Positions 1-5,910 of a DNA stretch of 7,195 nt are shown here, in pieces. Source of the stretch: Caldilineae bacterium (GTDB lineage: Bacteria; Chloroflexota; Anaerolineae; J102); NCBI GenBank assembly GCA_011176555.1, contig DUEF01000016.1, positions 1 through 7,195 of the forward strand. Direction: 5' to 3'. The first letter of the stretch is position 1. Each line of letters begins with the position of its first letter. The notes under the pieces were generated by a model. That model was not told the origin of the DNA. It saw only the letters and a program-made list of their open reading frames with translations, and searched no databases. The position numbers were made by a program, and so were the translations under genes.

Positions 1-221
1 CGCAGCGTCTGCACGGCAATGGCGTTCTCCGGCGAAGCCGGCAGGTAGCCGCGCACCGCGACCTGCGCCCGGTCTGATTCTCCGTACGGGCCGAAGCCGC
101 TGACCTCCACAACAGCGCCGTTCTGCACGTACGGATCGAACAGTGCGACCACCTTCTGAACAAGCGCATGTTCAGGATCGGCGGTGGAAACCGTGATCGA
201 CAGTTCGAGGATATCCGTCAT
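1..221 (-). CDS. prmA: Ribosomal protein L11 methyltransferase, N-terminal part (runs off window)
   Basis: The visible 73 codons begin MTDILELSITVS and continue through a VVEVSGFGPYG segment to VAVRGYLPAS. This order (a beta strand of the type 'WLELSV', a short helix, 'GVVIE', then 'V+.YLP') is the N-terminal substrate-recognition domain of PrmA. PrmA is a cytoplasmic S-adenosylmethionine-dependent enzyme that methylates ribosomal protein L11. The catalytic SAM-binding domain would lie outside the window, so the identification rests on the small N-terminal domain and on position directly after dnaJ, a common neighbour in many bacteria. The ATG at 221-219 follows the dnaJ stop by 7 nt, so the two genes are probably co-transcribed and translationally linked. 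Only a poor GCGGA precedes the start, pressed against the ATG. The family call is likely but not proven. Confidence 0.72.
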   Translation of the reverse strand, partial: MTDILELSITVSTADPEHALVQKVVALFDPYVQNGAVVEVSGFGPYGESDRAQVAVRGYLPASPENAIAVQTL

Positions 222-228
222 TCCGCAC

Positions 229-1353
229 TTATAGTCCCAGCGCTTCCTTCATGCGGTCGAAAAAGCCGCCTTCTGCGTTCTTGTCCAGCGTGGCAGGCCC
301 CAGCGAGTCGTCTAGTTGTTCGAACAATTCTCGCTGTTCTTCGGTGAGTTTCGACGGAATTTGCACATTGATGGTGACCAGCATATCGCCGCGGCCGCTG
401 CGCCGCAGGCGGGGAACGCCGAGTCCGCGCAAGCGCATCACCTTGCCTGGTTGTGTGCCGGGCGGGATCTTGAGCAGTTTGGGGCCATCCAAAGTCGGGG
501 CTTCCACTTCTGCGCCTAACACGGCCTGAGCGATGTTGATGGGTAATTCCAGCAGAATGTCATCCTCGCTGCGACGGAAAATCTTATGCGGTTTGACGGA
601 AATGAACACGTAAAGGTTGCCAGAAGGGCCGCCGCGCAATCCCGATTCGCCTTCACCGGGCAGACGGATGCGGGTGCCGTTATCGACGCCGGGCGGGATC
701 TTCACACGCAGACGACGCGTGGTGTCGACCGAGCGCTGACCGTGGCATTCCTTGCAGGGTGTTGTGATGATTTCGCCTTCGCCCTGGCAGCGGGGGCAGG
801 TGGTCACATTGACAAAGGTGCCGAGGATCGTCTGTTGGCGTTGCCGCACTTCGCCGCTGCCGTTGCAGGTGGGGCAGCGAATGGGCGAGGTTCCCGGCTC
901 AGCGCCCGTGCCTTCACAGCGTGGGCAGGTTTCGCGGCGGGTGACGTTAATATCCTTTTCGACGCCCAACACTGCCTCTTCGAATTCGATGGTGAGATTG
1001 TAGCGTAGATCGGCTCCGCGGATGGGGCCGCGCTGCGGGCCGCGGCGAAAACCAAATCCGGCGCCGAAGAACTCCTCGAAGATGTCGCCGATGTCGGGGA
1101 AACCCGCGCCCGGCGCACCGGCGGCCCCTTGCACGCCAGCATGGCCAAAACGGTCGTAGGTCGCACGCTTTTCGGGGTTGCTGAGAACCTCGTAAGCTTC
1201 GTTTATCTCTTTGATGCGTTCGTTGGCGTCCTGGCCTTTGTATATGTCGGGATGGAATTGTTTGACCAGACGACGGTAGGCCTGTTTGACGTCTTCAGGG
1301 GAAGCGTTTCTCTGAATATCGAGAATGTCGTAATAGTCGCGTTTAGTGCTCAT
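229..1353 (-). CDS. dnaJ: Chaperone protein DnaJ (Hsp40, type I)
   Basis: A complete type I DnaJ of 374 residues, close to the roughly 375 usual for the family. The J domain spans about residues 6-70 with the HPD motif at 34-36, which stimulates the ATPase of DnaK. A short Gly/Phe-rich linker follows (about 71-110). The zinc-binding domain has four CxxC pairs at C143/C146, C160/C163, C186/C189 and C200/C203. The C-terminal substrate-binding domains then run to about 340. The fourth zinc repeat reads CKECHGQR, so the usual last glycine of CxxCxGxG is arginine (R207); the metal ligands are intact. DnaJ delivers unfolded clients to DnaK in the cytoplasm; no dnaK or grpE is in the window. The start ATG is preceded by GAGAG about 13 nt upstream. 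No CIRCE operator is seen, so HrcA control is not supported. Confidence 0.97.
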   Translation of the reverse strand: MSTKRDYYDILDIQRNASPEDVKQAYRRLVKQFHPDIYKGQDANERIKEINEAYEVLSNPEKRATYDRFGHAGVQGAAGAPGAGFPDIGDIFEEFFGAGFGFRRGPQRGPIRGADLRYNLTIEFEEAVLGVEKDINVTRRETCPRCEGTGAEPGTSPIRCPTCNGSGEVRQRQQTILGTFVNVTTCPRCQGEGEIITTPCKECHGQRSVDTTRRLRVKIPPGVDNGTRIRLPGEGESGLRGGPSGNLYVFISVKPHKIFRRSEDDILLELPINIAQAVLGAEVEAPTLDGPKLLKIPPGTQPGKVMRLRGLGVPRLRRSGRGDMLVTINVQIPSKLTEEQRELFEQLDDSLGPATLDKNAEGGFFDRMKEALGL

Positions 1354-1385
1354 TCAGTCGTTCATCTCTCAATCAAAAAGTAACG

Positions 1386-1465
1386 TCGGTTCGGAGTTAG
1401 CATCCTGAGTGGCGACCACAGGTCGCGTATCGAAGGGTGCTTTCCTCGATACATCTCCGAACCGA
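1386..1465. repeat. Nested inverted-repeat element upstream of dnaJ
   Basis: An exact 11-bp inverted repeat, TCGGTTCGGAG at 1386-1396 and its complement at 1455-1465, encloses two smaller perfect hairpins. These are GCGACC/GGTCGC (1412-1417 with 1421-1426, 3-nt loop) and GTATCGA/TCGATAC (1427-1433 with 1446-1452, 12-nt loop). The result is a branched fold. A competing stem, GCATCCT (1400-1406) with AGGGTGC (1434-1440), encloses the first hairpin and excludes the second. The element lies in the 181-nt gap between the 71-residue gene and dnaJ, with its edge 32 nt from the dnaJ start. It may be a structured 5' leader of dnaJ or a REP/MITE-like dispersed repeat. The CCTGAG and TCGAAGGGTG words resemble a dispersed palindrome type I know from other bacterial genomes. 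Confidence 0.6.
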
Positions 1466-1534
1466 GGTGTAAAGTGGGTGCGCATCTCTCATTTCAAGAC
1501 GCTGAAAGACGCGGGCTGTTCTATGCGGAGTCTG

Positions 1535-1750
1535 CTACTTCTGCTCCAGGTCATCGTCGGTCTCCCAACCGATGATCCAAATGGACAGTGCAGCCAACGC
1601 GATTGTCGCCGCGGCCAGCACCAACCACTGTATGAGGTCAAAACCGACATGTCGAGCCGAGAAGTAGAGAATCAGCAACATGCCAAGCGCCAGAATCGCG
1701 AAAGAAGAAAGTTGGGGATGTTGCTCCCACAACCGTTTTAGTGTCGTCAT
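1535..1750 (-). CDS. Small two-helix membrane protein of unknown function
   Basis: I do not recognise this 71-residue protein. It has a basic N-terminus (MTTLKRLW), two hydrophobic segments at about residues 14-32 and 39-61, a short linker SARHVGF between them, and an acidic tail ETDDDLEQ. That pattern fits a two-pass helical hairpin in the cytoplasmic membrane; by the positive-inside rule the N-terminus is probably cytoplasmic. It starts 9 nt after the coaE stop, and an AGGATGG sequence overlapping that stop serves as ribosome binding site, so it is almost certainly translated from the coaE transcript. It could be a stability or assembly factor for something nearby, but nothing in the sequence assigns a role. 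The start site, spacing and clean hydrophobic pattern make a real gene likely. Confidence 0.75.
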   Translation of the reverse strand: MTTLKRLWEQHPQLSSFAILALGMLLILYFSARHVGFDLIQWLVLAAATIALAALSIWIIGWETDDDLEQK

Positions 1751-1759
1751 GCTACCATC

Positions 1760-2374
1760 CTAGACCAATTTGGGTTGTAGTTCAAGATCATCCCAGGCTT
1801 TTTTCACCTGGGCCGCCAGTTCGCCGAGACTGCCATTGTTGTCCAGCACCACGTCCGCCTGGCTAATTTTGAAGGCTTGCGGGCTTTGCGACCTCATACG
1901 GGCCTCGGCCTCCTCTCTGTTCATGTTCCGGGTTTCCATCAGGCGTTGGACCTGTTGCTCCTCGTCTGTCGTCACAACCCATACTTGGTCACACAAGGTG
2001 ATCGCCATTCCGGCTTCGAGGAGTTTGATGGCTTCGATCACGATGACGGCTTCGGTTGCTGCGGTCAATTCTGAGTTGATTTGTTCGAACACGACAGGAT
2101 GGACGATTCGTTCCAGCACTTGAAGCCGATCAGGGTCGTTGAACACGATCTGGCCGAGTTTCGCCCGGTCGATGCTGCCGTCCTCGGCAAGGATCTCTCC
2201 ACCGAAGGTGGCCACAACGTCATCATAGGCCCGTCCTCCAGGTTCGATGACCTGGTGCGCGATTTGATCTGCGTCGATGGTGCGCGCGCCAAGTTGACGC
2301 AGTATTTCGAGTACGGTGCTTTTGCCTGTGCCAATGTTGCCTGTCAAGCCAATGACAGTACGGGGGTGTGACAT
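1760..2374 (-). CDS. coaE: Dephospho-CoA kinase
   Basis: CoaE phosphorylates the 3'-hydroxyl of the dephospho-CoA ribose with ATP, the last step of coenzyme A synthesis, in the cytoplasm. With the ATG at 2374 the protein has 204 residues, the usual family length. The P-loop GNIGTGKST sits at about residues 12-20, directly after the N-terminal strand TVIGLT. It is followed by IDADQIAHQVIEPGG, the acidic DAD motif and substrate-binding region typical of CoaE, and later by the IVHPVVF segment and a lid region rich in arginine (MRSQ). An in-frame TTG at 2431 would add 19 residues that no CoaE needs. That TTG overlaps the predicted -10 box, so the shorter form is preferred. No clear Shine-Dalgarno precedes the ATG. 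It appears to be the first gene of a unit with the small membrane protein. Confidence 0.93.
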   Translation of the reverse strand: MSHPRTVIGLTGNIGTGKSTVLEILRQLGARTIDADQIAHQVIEPGGRAYDDVVATFGGEILAEDGSIDRAKLGQIVFNDPDRLQVLERIVHPVVFEQINSELTAATEAVIVIEAIKLLEAGMAITLCDQVWVVTTDEEQQVQRLMETRNMNREEAEARMRSQSPQAFKISQADVVLDNNGSLGELAAQVKKAWDDLELQPKLV

Positions 2375-2430
2375 AGAAATAAGGGGAATGAAATTTTTAC
2401 AGAGAAAGAAAATGGATGCTCCACCAGCCA

Positions 2431-2459
2431 ATTTTACCAGTCTATCAGGCTCATGGAAA
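2431..2459 (-). promoter_or_regulatory. Predicted coaE promoter (extended -10)
   Basis: Read on the minus strand: TTTCCA (2459-2454), a 17-nt spacer, then TAAAAT (2436-2431) preceded by TGG, giving an extended -10. This is 4/6 and 5/6 to the housekeeping sigma consensus with ideal spacing. Transcription would begin near 2424, leaving about 50 nt of leader to the coaE ATG at 2374. The match was found by eye and has no experimental support. Confidence 0.5.
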
Positions 2460-2554
2460 ATACGTAACTCCCCGAATCGGAGAACGCCGTGGCAGTGTAC
2501 AAATAGCGCAGAGCAAAAAACAACTTTGGCTCAACCGGAATTCAGATGGTCAGA

Positions 2555-2600
2555 GCGACATGAATGTCGCGATACGGCCTGTAACACGATATTCATGTCG
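2555..2600. promoter_or_regulatory. Two operator-like palindromes, about three helical turns apart
   Basis: Site 1 is GCGACATGAATGTCGC (2555-2570), a perfect 7-bp palindrome with a 2-nt centre. Site 2 is CGATATTCATGTCG (2587-2600), the same palindrome with one mismatch between arms. The centres are 31 bp apart, which places both on one face of the helix. The outer half-sites also form an exact 10-bp inverted repeat (2556-2565 with 2591-2600). This is the usual look of a paired site for a dimeric repressor or activator. Either flanking gene could be the target: the plus-strand promoters lie 30-140 bp to the right and the coaE promoter about 100 bp to the left. The regulator is unknown. Confidence 0.45.
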
Positions 2601-2632
2601 TATGCCCCTGAGATCCAAAAGAACTTAAATTT

Positions 2633-2661
2633 TTGTCATTCAAGTCTCAAAAATATACGAT
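2633..2661 (+). promoter_or_regulatory. Possible secondary promoter for the 91-residue gene
   Basis: TTGTCA (2633-2638), a 17-nt spacer and TACGAT (2656-2661) give 5/6 and 4/6 matches to the housekeeping sigma consensus in an AT-rich setting. It lies just downstream of the paired palindromes and about 75 bp before the better promoter. Weak by itself. Confidence 0.3.
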
Positions 2662-2708
2662 AATCGACGACAAATCAAACATTTACTAAAATATCATAAA
2701 ATTGGGTA

Positions 2709-2737
2709 TTGACAAATTCACCAATAACTGTCATAAT
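2709..2737 (+). promoter_or_regulatory. Strong predicted promoter for the 91-residue gene
   Basis: TTGACA (2709-2714) matches the -35 consensus exactly. A 17-nt spacer leads to CATAAT (2732-2737), 5/6 for the -10 box. This is the best housekeeping-type promoter in the window. Transcription would start near 2744, giving a leader of about 68 nt before the ATG at 2812. Confidence 0.75.
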
Positions 2738-2811
2738 AGTTGTGGTTCCCCCACATTAAATCCTGCCCTTCACTTTATTGTTGTTTTCATTTACTACCGT
2801 GGAGGTGCCGA

Positions 2812-3087
2812 ATGCCCAACTTTGAAAAAATGAGTAAAGACGAAGTGGATGACCTTCTAGACGCAAAACGTCGAGGACGTGGCAAGTCTCAACGAGAACG
2901 CATTCTCGAAAACTACATGAAACAGTTGGAAGGACTCGAAGTAGGCGAAGGCTTATCTGTAAAGCCCAACGAAGATGATAATCGCCAAACAGTTAAGAAT
3001 CGCCTGAAACGAGCTGCAGACCGACTTGGATACGAGATTGAGTTTATCCGTTCACGAGGCGTTATCCGCGTGTATCGCGTCGCCTGA
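2812..3087 (+). CDS. Small basic protein of unknown function, own promoter and terminator
   Basis: I do not recognise this 91-residue protein. The ATG at 2812 has a strong ribosome binding site, GGAGG at 2801-2805 with 6 nt spacing, which decides this start over the longer frame beginning at 2740. Residues 7-40 look helical and charged (SKDEVDDLLDAKRRGRGKSQRERILENYMKQLE), with a basic patch KRRGRGKSQR at 19-28. A polar linker leads to a second basic helix at about 60-72 (TVKNRLKRAADRL). It ends in two probable beta strands, YEIEFIR and GVIRVYRV. A basic helix followed by a beta hairpin suggests a nucleic-acid-binding fold, but that is inference. Its base composition is more AT-rich than the neighbours. 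A near-consensus promoter, a strong ribosome site and a private terminator suggest an abundant, monocistronic product. Confidence 0.82.
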   Translation: MPNFEKMSKDEVDDLLDAKRRGRGKSQRERILENYMKQLEGLEVGEGLSVKPNEDDNRQTVKNRLKRAADRLGYEIEFIRSRGVIRVYRVA

Positions 3088-3108
3088 CGCCTTCTCTTTC
3101 CTCTCGCC

Positions 3109-3146
3109 ACACAAACAGCTTCCAGTCGGAGGCTGTTTGTGTTTCC
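3109..3146. terminator. Intrinsic terminator between convergent genes
   Basis: ACACAAACAGC (3109-3119) pairs exactly with GCTGTTTGTGT (3132-3142). A U-G pair and TCC/GGA extend it to a 15-bp stem with the 4-nt loop AGTC. On the plus strand the stem is followed only by a short TTCC tract, 22 nt after the stop of the 91-residue gene. malQ ends at 3161 from the other side, so the hairpin probably serves both directions, although the minus side lacks a U run. Confidence 0.75.
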
Positions 3147-3160
3147 TCACTGATTTCTTG

Positions 3161-4681
3161 CTAAACGGCATGTGCCGAAGTTGGCCGCTCCGCTGAGGCG
3201 ACATACGCCCGCCCATATAGCTCAGCCATCTCGACCAACCCCGCCTTGATGCTATCGCTGAGTTGATGTGGTAAGAAACGCCATGTCCAGTTGCCACTGG
3301 CGACGGCTGGCGTGTTCATACGGGCCTCAGAACCCAAATTCATGCAGTCCTGCAAGGGAACAACCGCCATGTTGGCGCATGACATCATGGCCAGGCGGAT
3401 CAGGTCCCAGGCGATGTCAGTTCCATCGACCCGAAGGTAACGGCGCAAGTAATCGCGTTCTTTTTCGGGCGCGGTTCGGTACCAACCCTGCGTGGTGTCG
3501 TTATCGTGGGTGCCGGTGTAGACGATGCAGTTTTTGTCGTAATTCTGGGGAAGGAAGGGGTCTGCTCCGTCGCTGCCCCAGGCGAATTGCAGCACCTTCA
3601 TACCGGGGAATTGGTAGTGATCGCGCAGTTCATAGACGCCGGGATCAGGCTCGCCCAGGTCCTCGGCGATGAGCGGCAGTTCGCCCAGCGCCGAGATCAC
3701 CGTATCGAAAAAGTGTTCGCGGGGGCCATCAACCCAGCGCCCGTTGATGGCGGTTTCTGCGTCTCCGGGCACTTCCCAATAATTGTAAAAACCGCGGAAG
3801 TGATCGAGGCGGACGAGGTCGTAAAGATGCAGGTTGGCGCGGAATCGTTCGATCCACCAGGCATAGCCATCTGCCGCCATGCGTTCCCAGTTGTAAAGGG
3901 GATTTCCCCAGAGCTGGCCGGTCGGGGAGAAATAGTCGGGGGGGACGCCGGCAATGACGGTGGGGTGGCCCTGTTCGTCAAAGTAAAACGATTCTCGCTG
4001 GCTCCAGGCGTCGGCGCTGTCCATGGCGACGTAGATGGGGATGTCGCCGATGATGCGGATGCGTTTTCGGTTGGCGTATGATTTCAGCGTCAGCCATTGC
4101 TCGAAGAAGAGCCATTGCAGGAAGTAGTGGAACTGAATCCGACCCTTCAACTGCTCCCGCGCGGCGGCAAGCGCTCCAGCAGCGCGGTCGCGCAGAGCTG
4201 GCTCCCATTCGGGCCAGGGATGGCCGCCATGTTCGCCTTTCAGCGCCATGAAGAGTCCGTAATCTGCCAGCCACCACTGCTGCTCGGTGACGAAAGCCTG
4301 GAAGGAGGCGCTGGCGTCGTTTTTTTGGAAACGCTGAAACGCCCGCTCTAGAACGCTCATCTTCCAGGTGATGACCGGGCCGAAGTCCACGCGTTCACGA
4401 GAGAAGATCGGTACGGCGAGATCGTCGGGCGTGAGATAGCCGCGTTTCACCAGATCTTCCAAATCGAGCAGCAGGGGGTTGCCGGCGAAGGCGGAAAAAC
4501 ATTGGTACGGTGAGTCGCCATAGCCGGTGGGGCCGAGCGGCAGCACTTGCCAGAGTTGCTGTTTGGCGTCATGTAGCCAATCGACAAAGTGATAGGCGTG
4601 TTTGCCGAGGTCGCCGATGCCGAAAGGGCCAGGCAGGGAGGTGGGGTGCAGGAGAATGCCGGAAGTGCGTTTTGGTGACAT
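3161..4681 (-). CDS. malQ: 4-alpha-glucanotransferase (amylomaltase, GH77)
   Basis: The enzyme transfers alpha-1,4-glucan segments between maltooligosaccharides or glycogen chains, in the cytoplasm. The 506 residues match the compact Thermus-type amylomaltase in length and even in residue numbering: catalytic nucleophile D293 in VRLDHFRG, acid/base E340 in LIAEDLGEP, and transition-state stabiliser D395 in TGTHDNDT. Other family positions are present: Y54 in GYGDSPYQ, Y250 in PPDYFS, and F366 in LQFAWG. The N-terminus SGILLHPTSLPGPFGIGDLG is the standard family opening, so the ATG at 4681 is secure although no Shine-Dalgarno is evident. It lies 54 nt after the deacetylase-family gene on the same strand and may share its transcript; a REP-like palindrome occupies the gap. 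A 7-base A run near residues 119-121 is the only oddity. Confidence 0.97.
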   Translation of the reverse strand: MSPKRTSGILLHPTSLPGPFGIGDLGKHAYHFVDWLHDAKQQLWQVLPLGPTGYGDSPYQCFSAFAGNPLLLDLEDLVKRGYLTPDDLAVPIFSRERVDFGPVITWKMSVLERAFQRFQKNDASASFQAFVTEQQWWLADYGLFMALKGEHGGHPWPEWEPALRDRAAGALAAAREQLKGRIQFHYFLQWLFFEQWLTLKSYANRKRIRIIGDIPIYVAMDSADAWSQRESFYFDEQGHPTVIAGVPPDYFSPTGQLWGNPLYNWERMAADGYAWWIERFRANLHLYDLVRLDHFRGFYNYWEVPGDAETAINGRWVDGPREHFFDTVISALGELPLIAEDLGEPDPGVYELRDHYQFPGMKVLQFAWGSDGADPFLPQNYDKNCIVYTGTHDNDTTQGWYRTAPEKERDYLRRYLRVDGTDIAWDLIRLAMMSCANMAVVPLQDCMNLGSEARMNTPAVASGNWTWRFLPHQLSDSIKAGLVEMAELYGRAYVASAERPTSAHAV

Positions 4682-4690
4682 AGCGATGAT

Positions 4691-4718
4691 GTAGGGGCAT
4701 CCAGCCGGACGCCCGTAC
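4691..4718. repeat. REP-like 28-bp imperfect palindrome between two minus-strand genes
   Basis: The 28 bases read almost the same on both strands: GTAGGGGCATCCAG on the left arm and CCGGACGCCCGTAC on the right. Palindromes of the form GTAGGGGCG...CGCCCCTAC are common dispersed intergenic elements in Chloroflexota and cyanobacteria (from memory, not searched). The unit lies directly ahead of malQ, where an RNA hairpin could weaken read-through or stabilise the upstream transcript end. Confidence 0.6.
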
Positions 4719-4735
4719 CCGGGAGAGGGAAAGGG

Positions 4736-5797
4736 TCAGGTAGAAGTATCCGGCCGGACGCTCGTACGGTTAAGGTCGTGTAAATCGCGCAGTTCGTTCA
4801 AAAGTTCGTCGATGTTGCGGCTGGGCGCGGGAGCGGGGCCAAAAGGATCGGAGATGGGAGCGTGAGGGTCTTCCAGGATGCGCAAGGTGTTGAGAATGCC
4901 ATGCGCTAGCACGTCGAGATCGTATCCGCCCTCCAGCGTCACAACCATTCGTCCCTGACACAATTCATCAGCCAGCAGGCGTACGCGGTGAGCCAGAGAC
5001 GCATAGCCGGTCAAGGTTAGCTGTTCGAGGGCCAGCGGATCCCGCCAGTGCGCGTCGTAGCCAGCCGAGACCAAGATCAGGTCGGGTTGAAAACGGCGGG
5101 CGAAGGGAGCCAGGAGTTCGTCGAAGGCGCGGGCGTAGCCCGCATCTCCCACGCCGGCCGGGAAGGGAACGTTCAGCGTCAGGCCTCGACCTGGGCCCCA
5201 GCCGGTGGATGTGCTGGCGCCGGTGCCCGGATAAAAAGGATACTGGTGGGTGGAGAAGAAGGCGACGTTGGCGTCTTCGTAAAAAATGTCTTCGGTGCCG
5301 TTGCCGTGGTGTACGTCCCAGTCAACGATCAGCACTCGCCCCGCGCCGAATTCCGCTAGCGCCGTCTTGGCGGCGATGGCGATGTTGGCGAACAGGCAGA
5401 AGCCCATGCCGCGATCGGCCAGGGCGTGGTGTCCGGGTGGCCGCATCAACGACATGCCATTTGTCGCTTCCCCGCGCATCACCGTCTCGGTGAGGTTGAC
5501 GAGCGCACCGGCCGAGGCCAGGGCCGCGTCGTAGGAGCCGGAGGCGACGTAAGTGTCGGCATCGAGATGGCCGCCGCCTCGCTCTGCGATGCGCCGCACT
5601 TCGTCCACATAGCTGGTGGGATGCACCTGTTGCAGTCGCTCCGAAGAAATGGCAGTAACCGGGACCGCCTGCAAGCGGTCGAGAATGCCATCCTCCCGCA
5701 GCAGACGCATGGTGCTACTCAGGCGGCCCTTGTGCTCGGGATGGCCGGGCCAGGTATGTTGTTGTTCGATGGGATCATAGGCGTAGCAAGTCGTCAT
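4736..5797 (-). CDS. Histone-deacetylase-family zinc amidohydrolase
   Basis: The protein has 353 residues from the ATG at 5797 and belongs to the arginase/deacetylase fold family (HDAC, AcuC, acetylpolyamine amidohydrolase). All key features are visible: RPPGHHA with the charge-relay pair H123/H124, DWDVHHGNG with zinc ligands D161 and H163, SAGYDAH with the third zinc ligand D248, and the catalytic tyrosine Y292 in LEGGYD. It should remove acetyl or similar acyl groups from lysine side chains or small amines such as polyamines; the sequence does not tell which. No signal peptide is seen, so it acts in the cytoplasm. The open frame extends upstream to 5866, but the family opens at about TTCYAYDP. 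The ATG at 5797 also has AGGTG about 5 nt upstream. malQ follows 54 nt downstream. Confidence 0.92.
   Translation of the reverse strand: MTTCYAYDPIEQQHTWPGHPEHKGRLSSTMRLLREDGILDRLQAVPVTAISSERLQQVHPTSYVDEVRRIAERGGGHLDADTYVASGSYDAALASAGALVNLTETVMRGEATNGMSLMRPPGHHALADRGMGFCLFANIAIAAKTALAEFGAGRVLIVDWDVHHGNGTEDIFYEDANVAFFSTHQYPFYPGTGASTSTGWGPGRGLTLNVPFPAGVGDAGYARAFDELLAPFARRFQPDLILVSAGYDAHWRDPLALEQLTLTGYASLAHRVRLLADELCQGRMVVTLEGGYDLDVLAHGILNTLRILEDPHAPISDPFGPAPAPSRNIDELLNELRDLHDLNRTSVRPDTST
4748..4767. repeat. Second half-copy of the REP-like unit, inside the deacetylase gene 3' end
   Basis: Bases 4748-4767 match 4699-4718 at 18 of 20 positions in direct orientation, 49 bp apart. This copy is translated as part of the C-terminal RTSVRPDTS of the neighbouring deacetylase, so the last few codons of that gene may derive from the repeat. 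Confidence 0.55.
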
Positions 5798-5806
5798 GAT
5801 GCACCT

Positions 5807-5835
5807 ATCATAGCTCAGGCTTGAGACACGATCAA
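5807..5835 (-). promoter_or_regulatory. Predicted promoter of the deacetylase gene, nearly leaderless
   Basis: On the minus strand TTGATC (5835-5830) is separated by 17 nt from TATGAT (5812-5807), 4/6 and 5/6 matches. Only 9 nt lie between the -10 box and the ATG, so transcription would begin within about 3 nt of the start codon. The AGGTG motif ahead of the ATG would then be mostly outside the mRNA. Confidence 0.5.
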
Positions 5836-5901
5836 ACTTGTAGCGTTTAGCGACAGGGCAAAGCACCGAAGTATGTCCATTTCCCTACTAAAACAACGCT
5901 C

Positions 5902-5910
5902 TGGTATAAT
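5902..5910 (+). promoter_or_regulatory. Extended -10 promoter for the riboswitch-permease transcript
   Basis: TGGTATAAT contains a perfect -10 hexamer (5905-5910) with the TGn extension. No good -35 box lies 16-18 nt upstream, as is usual for extended -10 promoters. Transcription would start near 5917, about 23 nt before the first paired base of the riboswitch. Confidence 0.65.

Larger units (their letters stand above)
2375..2811. other. 437-nt AT-rich intergenic region between divergent genes
   Basis: This separates coaE (minus) from the 91-residue gene (plus). It holds a minus-strand promoter near coaE, two operator-like palindromes at 2555-2600, and two plus-strand promoter candidates. 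The 2611-2740 part is markedly AT-rich relative to the flanking genes. Open frames across it lack start signals and family features, so I call no gene. The stretch 2460-2550 shows nothing I can interpret. Confidence 0.7.

Noticed and set aside
1386..1465. tRNA-like cloverleaf ahead of dnaJ
   Set aside because: The size and a GGTTCGGA word look tRNA-like, but the outer stem is 11 bp, there is no anticodon arm or discriminator/CCA end, and the arms do not fit tRNA geometry.
1354..1534. CIRCE heat-shock operator ahead of dnaJ
   Set aside because: A TTAGCA fragment at 1397-1402 invited the comparison, but the TTAGCACTC-N9-GAGTGCTAA inverted repeat is absent.
1409..1741. 110-codon plus-strand open frame across the dnaJ leader and small membrane gene
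   Set aside because: It runs through the inverted repeat and opposite a better-supported gene, with no ribosome site or recognisable domain.
2375..2431. TTG start extending CoaE by 19 residues
   Set aside because: The P-loop normally comes within the first dozen or so residues, and the TTG overlaps the predicted -10 box, upstream of the transcript start.
2316..2663. 115-codon plus-strand open frame over the coaE start and intergenic region
   Set aside because: It crosses the coaE promoter and the paired palindromes and has no start signal; its composition looks random.
3506..4081. 191-codon plus-strand open frame opposite malQ
   Set aside because: malQ carries all catalytic residues on the other strand; this frame has no start signal or family features and is a by-product of high-GC coding.
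5798..5866. Upstream start for the deacetylase-family protein
   Set aside because: The added residues do not resemble the family and cover the predicted promoter.
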